Shown here one piece after another: positions 31,458 through 32,210 of a stretch of 32,210 bases of DNA. The notes under the pieces were generated by a model. It was not told the origin of the DNA. It saw only the letters and a list, made by a program, of their open reading frames with translations, and ran no database searches. The stretch's first letter is position 1, and the number at the start of each line of letters is the position of its first letter. Location: the NCBI GenBank assembly GCA_017542145.1, contig JAFXXQ010000009.1:1-32210 (forward strand). The letters are read 5' to 3'. The stretch comes from Bacteroidaceae bacterium (GTDB taxonomy: Bacteria > Bacteroidota > Bacteroidia > Bacteroidales > Bacteroidaceae). Position numbers and translations under genes: made by a program.

Positions 31458-31517
31458 AACAAAAAAACCATCCATCCACCCCAAAATGCCGAATTTATTT
31501 TCCCTTTGCCCCCACCT

Positions 31518-31561
31518 CCCCTCCCTCACGGGAGGGGTTTCTGCCCCCCGATAACGGGGGG
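31518..31561. repeat. Two adjacent C-rich hairpins
   Basis: CCCCTCCC-TCAC-GGGAGGGG (31518-31537) and CCCCCCG-ATAA-CGGGGGG (31544-31561). The first belongs to the same family as 30051 and 32102. They follow the M15 peptidase gene in its direction of transcription and may act as its terminator. Confidence 0.75.
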
Positions 31562-31603
31562 ACTGAGGGGGGTGTAAAGACCATTGAGGGGGGTGGGTCA
31601 CCC

Positions 31604-32080
31604 TCAATCCTTCCGATACCCCTGCCCGAAGGCGTTGTAGCGGAGCATCTGGTAGCGGTTGGCGCTGCCCTCGGGACGTAGGCCGACGTGGAAAAACGTG
31701 CCGTAGTCGATCAGCTGGTCGAAGGGGATGGAGGTGTCCCAGGCCGTGTCCTGCGCCTCGGTGTGGCGCGTCTGCTGCTGGCGGAACCATCGGCGGATGC
31801 TGTCGCACTCCTCCTGCGAGCAGCCGTTGGGGACGAAGTCAGCCGCAAGGCCCAGCAGGTGCTGGCTCGTAGGGCTGCCTCCCACGTCGCGGTTCAGGTC
31901 GCGGCAGCGATAGCCGCTGGTGATGATGACGGGGCAGCCGAGGAACTCCCGCAGCGGGTCCATGACGGTATCGACGAGGTACTCGATGTTCCTCCTTGCC
32001 TCGCGCGGAGCCTCGTTGTCGTACCCCTTCAGGGCAGCCGTCACGCTCCGCTCAAACTCAGTATAGGTGAAGTATTTCAT
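31604..32080 (-). CDS. M15A-type zinc peptidase (D-Ala-D-Ala carboxypeptidase-like)
   Basis: 158 residues from the ATG at 32080; a longer frame to 32101 runs into the upstream repeat. The zinc ligands are His74 and Asp81 in SQHLLGLAAD and His131 in FFHVGL, with the SGYRCRDLN segment (55-63) before them. The family hydrolyses peptidoglycan cross-links and is used both by cells and by phage endolysins. There is no signal peptide, so it may be a phage-derived endolysin-like protein, but no other phage gene is visible nearby. Flanked by C-rich hairpin repeats on both sides. Confidence 0.88.
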   Translation of the reverse strand: MKYFTYTEFERSVTAALKGYDNEAPREARRNIEYLVDTVMDPLREFLGCPVIITSGYRCRDLNRDVGGSPTSQHLLGLAADFVPNGCSQEECDSIRRWFRQQQTRHTEAQDTAWDTSIPFDQLIDYGTFFHVGLRPEGSANRYQMLRYNAFGQGYRKD

Positions 32081-32101
32081 ATTCAGAAGACCCACCCCCA
32101 A

Positions 32102-32121
32102 CCCCTCCCGTGAGGGAGGGG
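32102..32121. repeat. C-rich hairpin
   Basis: CCCCTCCC, GTGA loop, GGGAGGGG, preceded by CCCACCCCCAA. Same family as 30051-30070. It lies 22 bp upstream of the M15 peptidase start. The remaining bases to 32210 are AT-rich and then match the segment near 30140-30182; no gene is seen. Confidence 0.75.
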
Positions 32122-32210
32122 AGCGGGTGAACGAATTATTTTGTTTAATTTTGTTTTTTATTTTGTAAAATTTGGCCTTCGGCCTTCCTCCTTCGCACCT
32201 CGGCCATTCA

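Larger units (their letters stand above)
31418..31603. other. Intergenic repeats upstream of the TlpA-like gene
   Basis: Holds the TlpA-like promoter, the C-rich hairpin 31518-31537, a second perfect hairpin CCCCCCG-ATAA-CGGGGGG (31544-31561) and a G-rich flank ending GGGGTGGGTC that is the inverted form of the flank at 30036-30047. Confidence 0.7.

Noticed and set aside
31604..32080. Prophage remnant
   Set aside because: The M15 peptidase resembles phage endolysins, but no other phage gene, integrase or attachment site is visible nearby.

Overview
The window looks like a chromosome segment of a gut or rumen Bacteroidales bacterium, most likely of the Prevotella group. The evidence is Bacteroidetes-type promoters (TTTG, about 20 bp, then TAnnTTTGC), weak Shine-Dalgarno signals, a PUR-alpha-like DUF3276 protein, TlpA-like lipoproteins, DUF1080 proteins, and a secreted tandem GH43-CBM6 enzyme. 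The genus is inferred from gene content only; no rRNA or marker gene is present.

Layout. Positions 1-646 hold no intact gene but carry a perfect 34-bp palindrome and a truncated, frameshifted copy of the promoter and 5' end of the cobalamin operon. Positions 648-3731 hold a membrane-anchored HTH regulator and a large thioredoxin-domain lipoprotein. The intact promoter follows at 4175-4207. From 4236 to 16856 a tightly packed, often overlapping run encodes late corrin-ring steps (CbiG-CbiF fusion, CbiJ-CbiD fusion), amidation (CbiA, CbiP), side-chain and nucleotide-loop assembly (CobD, CbiB, CobU, CobT, CobS) and an ABC uptake permease and ATPase (BtuC/BtuD-like). CbiK/X, CbiL, CbiH, CbiE/T, CbiC, the adenosyltransferase and BtuF are not in the window. 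The reverse strand then carries an esterase and the GH43-CBM6 enzyme, an OhrR-like regulator with a glutathione peroxidase, an hslR-pth-rplY cluster and the DUF3276 gene. The forward strand at 24501-30033 carries a probable 3-keto-glycoside pathway (DUF1080 lipoprotein, Tat-type Gfo/Idh/MocA oxidoreductase, HEAT-DUF1080 fusion). A TlpA-like lipoprotein and an M15 peptidase end the window on the reverse strand.

The most unusual signal is a family of degenerate tandem heptamers (plus one octamer version). They fill short intergenic gaps (4110, 17781, 21737, 25803, 27141), form gene junctions (12609, 15065), and lie in frame inside cobT, cobS and cbiB, with octamers inside cbiA. In cobT the array lies in a 72-bp element (exactly 24 codons) bounded by 18-bp inverted repeats. 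In cobS every unit in the coding register carries TCA where its neighbours mostly carry TAA, which suggests selection to keep the gene open. Because units are 7 bp, loss or gain of one unit would shift the frame, so phase variation of cobamide synthesis is possible but unproven. Other dispersed repeats are a 21-bp-period AAAGGCCTTC family and C-rich hairpins around 30051, 30272, 31518, 31544 and 32102.
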